Positions 33,781 through 46,949 of a stretch of 64,000 bases of DNA are shown here, piece after piece. A program made the translations under genes and the position numbers. Under the pieces are notes generated by a model. That model was not told the origin of the DNA and made no database searches. It was given only the letters and a program-made list of their open reading frames with translations. Source of the DNA: Isoperla grammatica (Eukaryota; Arthropoda; Insecta; Plecoptera; Perlodidae); contig OX246749.1 of the NCBI GenBank assembly GCA_945910005.1, forward strand, positions 22,712,197 through 22,776,196, given 5' to 3'. Position 1 is the first letter of the stretch, and each line of letters starts with the position of its first letter.

Positions 33781-36700
33781 GTCAGTGACATGAAAGCCAC
33801 TTCTTGAACATATTAGGACAACGCATGTTTTTCGCTTGTGAAGGTGACTGTACTTGATAAACCCTGCGCTAAGTCAGTGACATGAAAGCCACTTCTTAAA
33901 CATATGAGGACAACGCATGTTTCCTCGCTTGTGAAGGTGACTGTACTTGATAAACCCTGCGCTAAGTCAGTAACATGAGAGCAACTACATGCAACATATG
34001 AAGACAACGCATGTTTCCTCGCTTGTGATGGTGACTGTACTTGATAAACCCTGCGCTAAGTCAGTGACATGAGAGCAACTACATGCAACATATGAGGACA
34101 ACGCATGTTTCCTCGCTTGTGAAGGTGACTGTACTTGATAAACCCTGCGCTAAGTCTGTGACATGAGAGCAACTACATGCAACATATGAAGACAACGCAT
34201 GTTTCCTCGCTTGTGACGGAGACGGTACTTAATAAACCCTGCGCTAAGTCAGTGACATGAGAGCAACTACATGCAACATATTAGGACAACGCATGTTCCC
34301 TCGCTGGGAGGTGACTGTACTTGATAAACCCTGCGCTAAGTCAGTGACATGAGAGCAACTACATGCAACATATGAAGACAACGTATGTTTCCTCGCTTGT
34401 GACGGTGACTGTACTTGATAAACCCTGCGCTATGTCAGTGACATGAGAGCAACTACATGCAACATATGAGGACAACGCATGTTTCCTCGCTTGTTACGGT
34501 GACTGTACTTGATAAACCCTGCGCTTAGTCAGTGACATGAGAGCAACTACAAGCAACATATGAAGACAACTCATGTTTCCTCGCTTGTGAAGGTGACTGT
34601 ACTTGATAAACCCTGCGCTAAGTCAGTGACATGAAAGCCACTTCTTGAACATATTAGGACAACGCATGTTTCCTCGCTTGTGAAGGTGACTGTACTTGAT
34701 AAACCCTGTGCTAAGTCAGTGACATGAGAGCAACTACATGCAACATATGAAGACAACGCATGTTTCCTCGCTTGAGACGGTGACTGTACTTGATAAACCC
34801 TGCGCTAAGTTAGTGACATGAGAGCAACTACATGCAACATATGAAGACAACGCATGTTTCCTCGCTTGTGACAGTGACTGTACTTGATAAACCCTGCGCT
34901 AAGTCAGTGACATGAGAGCAACTTCATGCATTATATGAAGACAACGCATGTTTCCTCGCTTGTGACGGTGACTGTACTTGATAAACCCTGCGCTAAGTCA
35001 GTGACATGAGAGCAACTACATGCAACATATGAAGACAACGCTTGTTATCTCGCTTGTGAAGGTGACTGTACTTGATAAACCCTGCACTAAGTCAGTGACA
35101 TGAGAGCAACTACATGCAACATATGAAGACAACTTATGTTTCCTCGCTTGTGACGGTGACTGTACTTGATAAACCCTGCGCTCAGTCAGTGACATGAGAG
35201 CAACTACATGCAACATATGAAGACAACGCATGTTTTCTCGCTTGTGAAGGTGACTGTACTTGATAAACACTGCGCTAAGTCAATGACATGAGAGCAACTA
35301 CATGCAACATATGAAGACAACGCATGTATCCTCGCTTGTGACGGTAACTGTACTTGATAAACCCTGCGCTAAGTCAGTGACATGAGAGCAACTACATGAG
35401 ACTAATGAAGACAACGCATGTTTCTTCGCTTGTGAGGGTGACTGTACTAGATAAACCCTGCGCTAAGTCATGACATAAGAGCAACTACATGCAACATATG
35501 AAGACAACGCATGTTTCCTCGCTTGTGACGGTGATTGTACTTGATAAACCCTTCGCTAAGTCAGTGACATGAGAATAACTACATGCAACATATGAAGACA
35601 ACGCATGTAACCTCGCTTGTGAAGGTGACTGTACTTGATAAACCCTGCACTAAGTCAGTGACATAAGAGCAACTACATGCAACATATGAAGACAACGCAT
35701 GTTTCCTCGCTTGTGATGGTGACTGTACTTGATAAACCCTGCGCTAAGTCAGTGACATGAGAGCAACTACATGCAACATATGAAGACAACGCATGTTTTC
35801 TCGCTTGTGAAGGTGACTGTACTTGATAAACCCTGCGCTAAGTCAGTAACATGAGAGCAACTACATGCAACATATGAAGACAACGCATGTTTCCTCGCTT
35901 GTGAAGGTGACTGTACTTGATAAACCCAGCGCTAAGTCAGTGACATGAGAGCAACTACATGCAACATATGAGGACAACGCATGTTTCCTCGCTTGTGAAG
36001 GTGACTGTACTTGATAAACTTTGCGCTAAGTCTGTGAAATGAGAGCAACTTCATGCAACATATGAAGACAACGCATGTTTCCTCGCTTGTGAAGGTGACT
36101 GTACTCGATAAACCCTGCGCTAAGTCAGTGACATGAGAGCAACTACATGCAACATATGAAGACAACGCATGTTTCCTCGCTTGTGACGTTGACTGTTCTT
36201 GATAAACCCTGCGCTAAGTCAGTGACATGAGAGCAACTACATGCAACATATTAGGACAACGCATGTTCCCTCGCTGGGAAGGTGACTGTACTTGATAAAC
36301 CCTGCGCTAAGTCAGTGACATGAGAGCAACTACATGCAACATATGAAGACAACGCATGTTTCCTCGCTTGTGACGGTGACTGTACTTGATAAACCCTGCG
36401 CTATGTCAGTGACATGAGAGCAACTACATGCAACATATGAGGACAACGCATGTTTCTGCGCTTGTTACGGTGACTGTACTTGATAAACCCTGCGTTTAGT
36501 CAGTGACATGAGAGCAACTACAAGCAACATATGAAGACAACTCATGTTTCCTCGCTTGTGAAGGTGACTGTACTTGACAAACCCTGCGCTAAGTCAGTGA
36601 CATGAAAGCCACTTCTTGAACATATTAGGACAACGCATGTTTCCTCGCTTGTGAAGGTGACTGTACTTGATAAACCCTGCGCTAAGTCAGTGACATGAGA

Positions 36701-39700
36701 GCAACTACATGCAACATATGAAGACAACGCATGTTTCCTCGCTTGTGACGGTGACTGTACTTGATAAACCCTGCGCTAAGTTAGTGACATGAGAGAAACT
36801 ACATGCAACATATGAAGACAACGCATGTTTCCTCGCTTGTGACGGTGACTGTACTTGATAAACCCTGCGCTAAGTCAGTGACATGAGAGCAACTACATGC
36901 AACAAATGAAGACAACGCATGTTTCCTACTTGTGACGGTGACTGTACGTGATAAACCCTGCGCTAAGTCAGTGACATGAGAGCAACTACATGCAACATAT
37001 GAAGACAACGCATGTTTCCTCGCTTGTGAAGGTGACTGTACTTGATAAACCCTGCGCTAAGTCAGTGACATGAGAGCAACTACATGCAACATATGAAGAC
37101 AACGCATGTTTCCTCGCTTGTGAAGGTGACTGTACTTGATAAACCCTGCACTACGTCAGTGACATGAGAGCAACTACATGCAACATATGAAGATAACGCA
37201 TGTTTTCTCGCTTCTGACGGTGACTGTACTTGATAAACCCTGCGCTAAGTCAGTAACATGAGAGCAACTACATGCAACATATAACACAACGCATGTTTTC
37301 TCGCTTGTGAAGGTGACTGTACTTGATAAACCCTGCGCTAAGTCTATGACATGAGAGCAACTACATGCAACATATGAAGACAACGCATGTTTCCTCGCTT
37401 ATGACGGTGACTGTACGTGATAAACCCTGCGCTAAGTCAGTGACATGAGAGCAACTACATGCAACATATGAAGACAACGCATGTTTCCTCGCTTGTGAAG
37501 GTGACTGTACTTGATAAACCCTGCGCTAAGTCAGTGACATGAGAGCAACTACATGCAACATATGAAGACAACGCATGTTTCCTCGCTTGTGAAAGTGACT
37601 GTATTTGATAAACCCTGCGCTAAACAGTGACATGAGAGCAACTACATGCAACATATGAAGACAACGCATGTTTCCTCGCTTGTGACGGTGACTGTACTTG
37701 ATAAACCCTGCGCTAAGTCAGTGACATGAGAGCAACTACATGCAACATATGAAGACAACGCATGTTTCCTCGATTGTGAAGGTGACTGTACTTGATAAAC
37801 CCTGCGCTAAGTCAGTGACATGAGAGCAACTACATGCAACATATGAAGACAACGCATGTTTCCTCGCTTGTGACGGTGAATGTACGTGATAAACCCTGCG
37901 CTAAGTCAGTGACATGAGAGCAACTACATGCAACATATGAAGACAACGCATGTTTCCTCGCTTGTGACGGTGACTGTACTTGATAAACCCTGCGCTAAGT
38001 CAGTGACATGAGAGCAACTACATGCAACATATGAAGACAACGCATGTTTCCTACTTGTGACGGTGACTGTACGTGATAAACCCTGCATTAAGTCAGTGAC
38101 ATGAGAGCAACTACATGCAACATATGAAGACAACGCATGTTTCCTCGCTTGTGCAGGTGACTGTACTTGATAAACCCTGCGCTAAGTCAGTGACATGAGA
38201 GCAACTACATGCAACATATGAAGACAACGAATGTTTCCTCGCTTGTGAAAGTGACTGTACTTGATAAACCCATCGCTAAGTCAGTGACATGAGAGCAACT
38301 ACATGCAACATATGAAGACAACGCATTTTTCCTCGCTTGTGACGGTGACTGTACTTGATAAACCCTGCGCTAAGTCAGTGACATGAGAGCAACTACATGC
38401 AACATATGAAGACAACGCATGTTTCCTCGCTTGTGTAGGTGACTGTACTTGATAAACCTTGCGCTAAGTCAGTGACATGAGAGCAACTACATGCAACATA
38501 TGAAAACAACGCATGTTTCCTACTTGTGACGGTGACTGTACGTGATAAACCCTGCGCTTAGTCAGTGACATGAGAGCAACTACTTGCAACATATGAAGAC
38601 AACGCATGTTTCCTCGCTTGTGAAGGTGACTGTACTTGATAAACCCTGCGCTAAGTCAGTGACATGAGAGCAACTACATGCAACATATGAAGACAACGCA
38701 TGTTTCCTCGCTTGTGAAGGTGACTGTACTTGATAAACCCTGCACTAAGTAAGTGACATGAGAGCAACTACATGCAACATATGAAGACAACGCATGTTTC
38801 CTCGCTTGTGACGGTGACTGTACATGATAAACCCTGCGCTAAGTCAGTGACATGAGAGCAACTACATGCAACATATGAAGACAACGCATGTTTTCTCGCT
38901 TGTGAAGGTGACTGTACTTGATAAACCCTGCGCTAAGTCAATGACATGAGAGCAACTTTATGCAACATATGAAGACAACGCATGTATCCTCGCTTGTGAC
39001 GGTGACTGTACTTGATAAACCCTGCGGTCAGTCAGTGACATGAGAGCAACTACATGAGACTAATGAAGACAACGCATGTTTCTTCGCTTGTGAAGGTGAC
39101 TGTACTAGATAAACCCTGCGCTAAGTCATGACAGAAGAGCAACTACATGCAACATATGAAGACAACGCATGTTTCTTTGCTTGTGACGGTGACTGTACTT
39201 GATAAACCCTTCGCTAAGTCAGTGACATGAGAGTAACTACATGCAACATATGAAGACAACGCATGTTTCCTCGCTTGTGAAGGTGACTGTACTTGATAAA
39301 CCCTGCACTAAGTCAGTGACATAAGAGCAACTACATGCAACATATGAAGACAACGCATGTTTCCTCGCTTGTGATGGTGACTGTACTTGATAAACCCTGC
39401 GCTAAGTCAGTGACATGAGAGCAACTACATGCAACATATGAAGACAACGCATGTTTCCTCGCTTGTGAAGGTGACTGTACTTGATAAACCCTGCGCTAAG
39501 TCAGTAACATGAGAGCAACTACATGCAACATATGAAGACAACGCATGTTTCCTCGCTTGTGATGGTGACTGTACTTGATAAACCCTGCTCTAAGTCAGTG
39601 ACATGAGAGCAACTACATGCAACATATGAGGACAACGCATGTTTCCTCGCTTGTGAAGGTGACTGTACTTGATAAACTCTGCGCTAAGTCTGTAAAATGA

Positions 39701-41037
39701 GAGCAACTTCATGCAACATATGAAGACAACGCATGTTTCCTCGCTTGTGAAGGTGACTGTACTTGATAAACCCTGCGCTAAGTCAGTGACATAAGAGCAA
39801 CTACATGCAACATATGAAGACAACGCATGTTTCCTCGCTTGTGACGGTGACTGTACTTGATAAACCCTGCGCTAAGTCAGTGACATGAGAGCAACTACAT
39901 GCAATATATTAGGACAACGCATGTTCCCTCGCTGGGAAGGTGACTGTACTTGATAAACCCTGCGCTAAGTCAGTGACATGAGAGCAACTACATGCAACAT
40001 ATGAAGACAACATATGTTTCCTCGCTTGTGACGGTGACTGTACTTCATTAACCCTGCGCTATGTCAGTGACATGAGAGCAACTACATGCAACATATGAGG
40101 ACAACGCATGTTTCCTCGCTTGTGAAGGTTACTGTACTTGATAAACCCTGCGCTAAGTCAGTGACATGAAAGCAACTTCTTGAACATATTAGGACAACGC
40201 ATGTTACCTCGCTTGTGAAGGTGACTGTACTTGATAAACCCTGCGCTAAGTCAGTGACATGAGAGCAACTACATGCAACATATGAAGACAACGCATGTTT
40301 CCTCGCTTGTGACGGTGACTGTACTTGATAAACCCTGCGCTAAGTTAGTGACATGAGAGCAACTACATGCAACATATGAGGACAACGCATGTTTCCTCGC
40401 TTGTGACGGTGACTGTACTTGATAAACTCTGCGCTAAGTCAGTGCCATGAGAGCAACTTCATGCATTATATAAGGACAACGCATGTTTCCTCGCTTGTTA
40501 CGGTGACTGTACTTGATAAACCCAGCGCTAAGTCAAAGACATGAAAGCAACTTCATGCAACATATGAAGACAACGCATGTATCCTCGCTTGTGACGGTGA
40601 CTGTACTAGATAAACCCTGCGCTAAGTCATGACATAAGAGCAACTACATGCAACATATAAAGACAACGCATGTTTCCTCGCTTGTGAAGGTGACTGTACT
40701 TGATAAACCCTGCGCTAAGTCAGTGACATGAGAGCAACTACATGCAACATATGAAGACAACGCATGTTTCCTCGCTTGTGAAGGTGACTGTACTTGATAA
40801 ACCCTGCACTAAGTCAGTGACATGAGAGCAACTACATGCAACATATGAAGACAACGCATGTTTCCTCGCTTGTGACGGTGACTGTACTTGATAAACCCTG
40901 CGCTAAGTCAGTGACATGAGAGCAACTACATGCAACATATGAAGACAACGCATGTTTCCTCGCTTGTGAAGGTGACTGTACATGATAAACCCTGCGCTAA
41001 GTCAGTAACATGAGAGCAACTACATGCAACATATGAA
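33780..41037 (+). repeat. Higher-order repeat copy 4 (rearranged)
   Basis: HOR order resumes at the GCATGTTTTTCGC monomer (33,823, equivalent to 9,631) and stays in register through 34,571 (equivalent to 10,379). From 34,571 to 35,932 it resembles copy 1 (GACAGTGAC, GTTATCTCGC, GTGAGGGTGAC) minus five monomers. It has two more monomers than copy 2 between 36,542 and 37,924, and two fewer than copy 1 between 37,924 and 39,590. Near 36,628 it holds the uninterrupted version of the monomer that carries the insert elsewhere. It ends where the 5,912-bp repeat begins. Confidence 0.8.
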
Positions 41038-44000
41038 GACAACGCATGTTTCCTCGCTTGTGAAGGTGACTGTACTTGATAAACCCTGCGCTAAGTCAGT
41101 GACATGAGAGCAACTACATGCAACATATGAGGACAACGCATGTTCCCTCGCTGGGAAGGTGACTGTACTTGATAAACCCTGCGCTAAGTCAGTGACATGA
41201 GAGCAGCTACATGCAACATATGAAGACAACGCATGTTTCCTCGCTTGTGACGGTGACTGTACTTGATAAACCCTGCGCTATGTTAGTGACATGAGAGCAA
41301 CCACATGCAACATATGAAGACAACGCATGTTTCCTCGCTTTTGACGGTGACTGTACTTGATAAACCCTGCGCTAAGTCAGTGACATGAGAGCAACTACAT
41401 GCAACATATGAAGACAACGCATGTTTCATCGCTTGTGAAGGTGACTGTACTTGATAAACCCTGCGCTAAGTCAGTGACATGAGAGCAACTACATGCAACA
41501 TATGAAGACAACGCATTGTGCCTCGCTTGTGAAGGTTACTGTACTTGATAAACCCTGCGCTAAGTCAGTGACATAAAAGCCAATTTTTGAACATATTACG
41601 ACAACGCATGTTTTTCGCTTGTGAAGGTGACTGTACTTGATAAACCCTGCGCTAAGTCAGTGACATGAAAGCCACTTCTTAAACATATGAGGACAACGCA
41701 TGTTTCCTCGCTTGTGAAGGTGACTGTACTTGATAAAACCCTGCGCTAAGTCAGTGACATGAGAGCAACTACATGCAACATATGAGGACAACGCATGTTT
41801 CCTCGCTTGTGAACGTGAGTGTACTTGATAAACCCTGCGCTAATTTTGTGAAATGAGAGCAACTTCATGCAACATATGAAGACAACGCATGTTTCCTCGC
41901 TTGTGAAGGTGACTGTACTTGATAAACCCTGCGCTAAGTCAGTGAAATGAGAGCAACTACATGCATTATATGAAGACAACGCATGATTCCTCGCTTGTGA
42001 CGGTGACTGTACTTGATAAACCCAGCGCTAAGTCAGTGATATAAAAGCAACTTCATGCAACACATGAAGACAACGCATGTTTCCTCGCTTGTGAAAGTGA
42101 CTGTACTTGATAAACCCTGCGCTAAGTCAGTGACATGAAAGCAACTACATGCAACATATGAAGACAACGCATGTTTCCTCGCTTGTGACGGTGACTGTAC
42201 TTGATAAACCCTGCGCTAAGTCAGTGACATGAGAGCAACTACATGCATTTTATGAAGACAAGGCATGTTTCCTCGCTTGTGACGGTGACTGTACTTGATA
42301 AACCCACCGCTAAGTCAGTGACATGAAAGCAACTACATGCAACATATAAAGACAACGCATGTTTCCTCGCTTGTGAAGGTGACTGTACTTGATAAACCCT
42401 GCGCTAAGTCAGTGACATGAAAGCAACTACATGCAACACATGAAGACAACGCATGTTTCTTTGCTTGTGAAAGTGACTGTACTTGATAAACCCTGCGCGA
42501 AGTCAGTGACATGAAAGCAACTACATGCAACATATGAAGACAACGCATGTTTCCTAGCTTGTGACGGTGACTGTACTTGATAAACCTTGCGCTTAGTCAG
42601 TGACATGAGAGCAACTACATGCATTATATGAATACAAGGCATGTTTCCTCGCTTGTGACGGTGACTGTATTTAATAAACCCAGCGCTAAGTCAGTGACAT
42701 GAAAGCAACTACATGCAACATATAAAGACAACGCATGTTTTCTAGCTTGTGAAGGTGACTGTACTTGATAAACCCTGCGCTAAGTCAGTGACATGAAAGC
42801 AACTACATGCAACATATGAAGACAACGCATGTTTCCTCGCTTGTGACGGTGACTGTACTTGATAAACCCTGCGCTAAGTCAGTGACATGAAAGCAACTAC
42901 ATGCAACATATGAAGACAACGCATGTTTCCTCGCTTGTGAAAGTGACTGTACTTGATAAACCCTGCGCTAAGTCAGTGACATGAGAGCAACTACATGCAT
43001 TATATGAAGACAAGGCATGTTTTCTCGATAGTGACGGTGACTGTACTTGATAAACCCAGCGCTAAGTCAGTGACATAAAAGCAACTACATGCAACATATA
43101 AAGACAACGCATGTTTTCTAGCTTGTGAAGGTGACTGTACTTGATAAACCCTGCGCTAAGTCAGTGACATGAAAGCAACTTCATGCAACATATGAAGACA
43201 ACGCATGTTTCCTCGCTTGTGACGGTGACTGTACTTGATAAACCCTGCGCTAAGTCAATGACATGAGAGCAACTACATGCAACATATGAAGACAACGAAT
43301 GTTTCCTCGCTTGTGAAAGTGACTGTACTTGATAAACCCATCGCTAAGTCAGTGACATGAGAGCAACTACATGCAACATATGAAGACAACGCATTTTTCC
43401 TCGCTTGTGACGGTGACTGTACTTGATAAACCCTGCGCTAAGTCAGTGACATGAGAGCAACTACATGCAACATATGAAGACAACGCATGTTTCCTCGCTT
43501 GTGAAGGTGACTGTACTTGATAAACCCTGCGCTAAGTCAGTGACATGAGAGCAACTACATGCAACATATAAAGACAACGCATGTTTCCTCGCTTGTGACG
43601 GTGACTGTACGTGATAAACCCTGCGCTAAGTCAGTGACATGAGAGCAACTACATGCAACATATGAAGACAACGCATGTTTCCTCGCTTGTGACGGTGACT
43701 GTACTTGATAAACCCTGCGCTAAGTTAGTGACATGAGAGCAACTACATGCAACATATGAAGACAACGCATGTTTCCTACTTGTGACGGTGACTGTACGTG
43801 ATAAACCCTGCGCTTAGTCAGTGACATGAGAGCAACTACTTGCAACATATGAAGACAACGCATGTTTCCTCGCTTGTGAAGGTGACTGTACTTGATAAAC
43901 CCTGCGCTAAGTCAGTGACATGAGAGCAACTACATGCAACATATGAAGACAACGCATGTTTCCTCGCTTGTGAAGGTGACTGTACTTGATAAACCCTGCA

Positions 44001-46949
44001 CTAAGTCAGTGACATGAGAGCAACTACATGCAACATATGAAGACAACGCATGTTTCCTCGCTTGTGACGGTGACTGTACTTGATAAACCCTGCGCTAAGT
44101 CAGTGACATGAGAGCAACTACATGCAACATATAAAGACAACGCATGTTTTCTCGCTTGTGAAGGTGACTGTACTTGATAAACCCTGCGCTAAGTCAATGA
44201 CATGAGAGCAACTTTATGCAACATATGAAGACAACGCATGTATCCTCGCTTGTGACGGTGACTGTACTTGATAAACCCTGCGCTAAGTCAGTGACATGAG
44301 AGCAACTACATGAGACTAATGAAGACAACGCACTTTTCTTCGCTTGTGAAGGTGACTGTACTAGATAAACCCTGCGCTAAGTCATGACAGAAGAGCAACT
44401 ACATGCAACATATGAAGACAACGCATGTTTCCTCGCTTGTGACGGTGACTGTACTTGATAAACCCTTCGCTAAGTCAGTGACATGAGAGTAACTACATGC
44501 AACATATGAAGACAACGCATGTTTCCTCGCTTGTGAAGGTGACTGTACTTGATAAACCCTGCACTAAGTCAGTGACATAAGAGCAACTACATGCAACATA
44601 TGAAGACAACGCATGTTTCCTCGCTTGTGATGGTGACTGTACTTGATAAACCCTGCGCTAAGTCAGTGACATGAGAGCAACTACATGCAACATATGAAGA
44701 CAACGCATGTTTCCTCGCTTGTGAAGGTGACTGTACTTGATAAACCCTGCGCTAAGTCAGTAACATGAGAGCAACTACATGCAACATATGAAGACAACGC
44801 ATGTTTCCTCGCTTGTGATGGTGACTGTACTTGATAAACCCTGCTCTAAGTCAGTGACATGAGAGCAACTACATGCAACATATGAGGACAACGCATGTTT
44901 CCTCGCTTGTGAAGGTGACTGTACTTGATAAACTCTGCGCTAAGTCTGTAAAATGAGAGCAACTTCATGCAACATATGAAGACAACGCATGTTTCCTCGC
45001 TTGTGAAGGTGACTGTACTTGATAAACCCTGCGCTAAGTCAGTGACATGAGAGCAACTACATGCAACATATGAAGACAACGCATGTTTCCTCGCTTGTGA
45101 CGGTGACTGTACTTGATAAACCCTGCGCTAAGTCAGTGACATGAGAGCAACTTCATGCAACATATTAGGACAACGCATGTTCCCTCGCTGGGAAGGTGAC
45201 TGTACTTGATAAACCCTGCGCTAAGTCAGTGACATGAGAGCAACTACATGCAACATATGAAGACAACATATGTTTCCTCGCTTGTGACGGTGACTGTACT
45301 TGATAAACCCTGCGCTATGTCAGTGACATGAGAGCAACTACATGCAACATATGAGGACAACGCATGTTTCCTCGCTTGTGAAGGTTACTGTACTTGATAA
45401 ACCCTGCGCTAAGTCAGTGACATGAAAGCAACTTCTTGAACATATTAGGACAACGCATGTTTCCTCGCTTGTGAAGGTGACTGTACTTGATAAACCCTGC
45501 GCTAAGTCAGTGACAAAAGAGCAACTACATGCAACATATGAAGACAACGCATGTTTCCTCGCTTGTGACGGTGACTGTACTTGATAAACCCTGCGCTAAG
45601 TTAGTGACATGAGAGCAACTACATGCAACATATGAGGACAACGCATGTTTCCTCGCTTGTGACGGTGACTGTACTTGATAAACTCTGCGTTAAGTCAGTG
45701 CCATGAGAGCAACTTCATGCATTATATGAAGACAACGCATGTTTCCTCGCTTGTTACGGTGACTGTACTTGATAAACCCAGCGCTAAGTCAAAGACATGA
45801 GAGCAACTACATGCAACATATGAGGACAACGCATGTTTCCTCGCTTGTGACGGTGACTGTACTAGATAAACCCTGCGCTAAGTCATGACATAAGAGCAAC
45901 TACATGCAACATATGAAGACAACGCATGTTTCCTCGCTTGTGAAGGTGACTGTACTTGATAAACCCTGTGGTAAGTCAGTGACATGAGAGCAACTACATG
46001 CAACATATGAAGACAACGCATGTTTCCTCGCTTGTGAAGGTGACTGTACTTGATAAACCCTGCACTAAGTCAGTGACATGAGAGCAACTACATGCAACAT
46101 ATGAAGACAACGCCTGTTTCCTCGCTTGTGACGGTGACTGTACTTGATAAACCCTGCGCTAAGTCAGTGACATGAGAGCAACTACATGCAACATATGAAG
46201 ACAACGCATGTTTCCTCGCTTGTGAAGGTGACTGTACATGATAAACCCTGCGCTAAGTCAGTAACATGAGAGCAACTACATGCAACATATGAAGACAACG
46301 CATGTTTCCTCGCTTGTGAAGGTGACTGTACTTGATAAACCCTGCGCTAAGTCAGTGACATGAGAGCAACTACATGCAACATATGAGGACAACGCATGTT
46401 TCCTCGCTTGTGAAGGTAACTGTACGTGATAAACCCTGCGCTAAGTCTGTGAAATGAGAGCAACTTCATGCAACATATGAAGACAACGCATGTTTTCTCG
46501 CTTGTGAAGGTGACTGTACTTGATAAACCCTGCGCTAAGTCAGTGACATGAGAGCAACTACATGCAACATATGAAGACAACGCATGTTTCCTCGCTTGTG
46601 ACGGTGACTGTACTTGATAAACCTTGCGCTAAGTCAGTGACATGAGAGCAACTACATGCAACATATTAGGACAACGCATGTTCCCTCGCTGGGAAGGTAA
46701 CTGTACTTGATAGACCCTGCGCTAAGTCAGTGACATGAGAGCAGCTACATGCAACATATGAAGACAACGCATGTTTCCTCGCTTGTGACGGTGACTGTAC
46801 TTGATAAACCCTGCGCTATGTCAGTGACATGAGAGCAACTACATGCAACATATGAGGACAACGCATGTTTCCTCGCTTGTGAAGGTTACTGTACTTGATA
46901 AACCCTGCGCTAAGTCAGTGACATGAAAGCAACTTCTTAAACATATTAG
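41038..46949 (+). repeat. 5,912-bp tandem segmental duplication, copy A
   Basis: Landmarks at 41,746, 42,333, 44,846, 45,338 and 46,347 all recur exactly 5,912 bp later. The left part (41,038-43,290) is not found in HOR copies 1-3 and has its own monomer variants. The right part (43,291-46,949) is ordinary HOR, equivalent to copy 1 from 4,020. Differences from copy B that I saw are GCTTAG versus GCTAAG near 43,812 and GACAAAAGAG versus GACATGAGAG near 45,512. Confidence 0.88.
41963..43290 (+). repeat. Local 376-bp four-monomer repeat, first occurrence
   Basis: Monomers with GCATTTTATG or GCATTATATG followed by GACAAGGCATG begin at 42,245, 42,621 and 42,997, exactly 376 bp (4 x 94) apart; an earlier GCATTATATG monomer lies 282 bp upstream at 41,963. 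Within each unit the order is a GACGG monomer, a TATAAAGAC/GAAGG monomer and then two monomers that vary. AAAGC replaces GAGAGC in most of them. This is a younger HOR nested in the array, with a distinct monomer subfamily. The third unit merges into the main HOR at 43,291. Confidence 0.8.
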
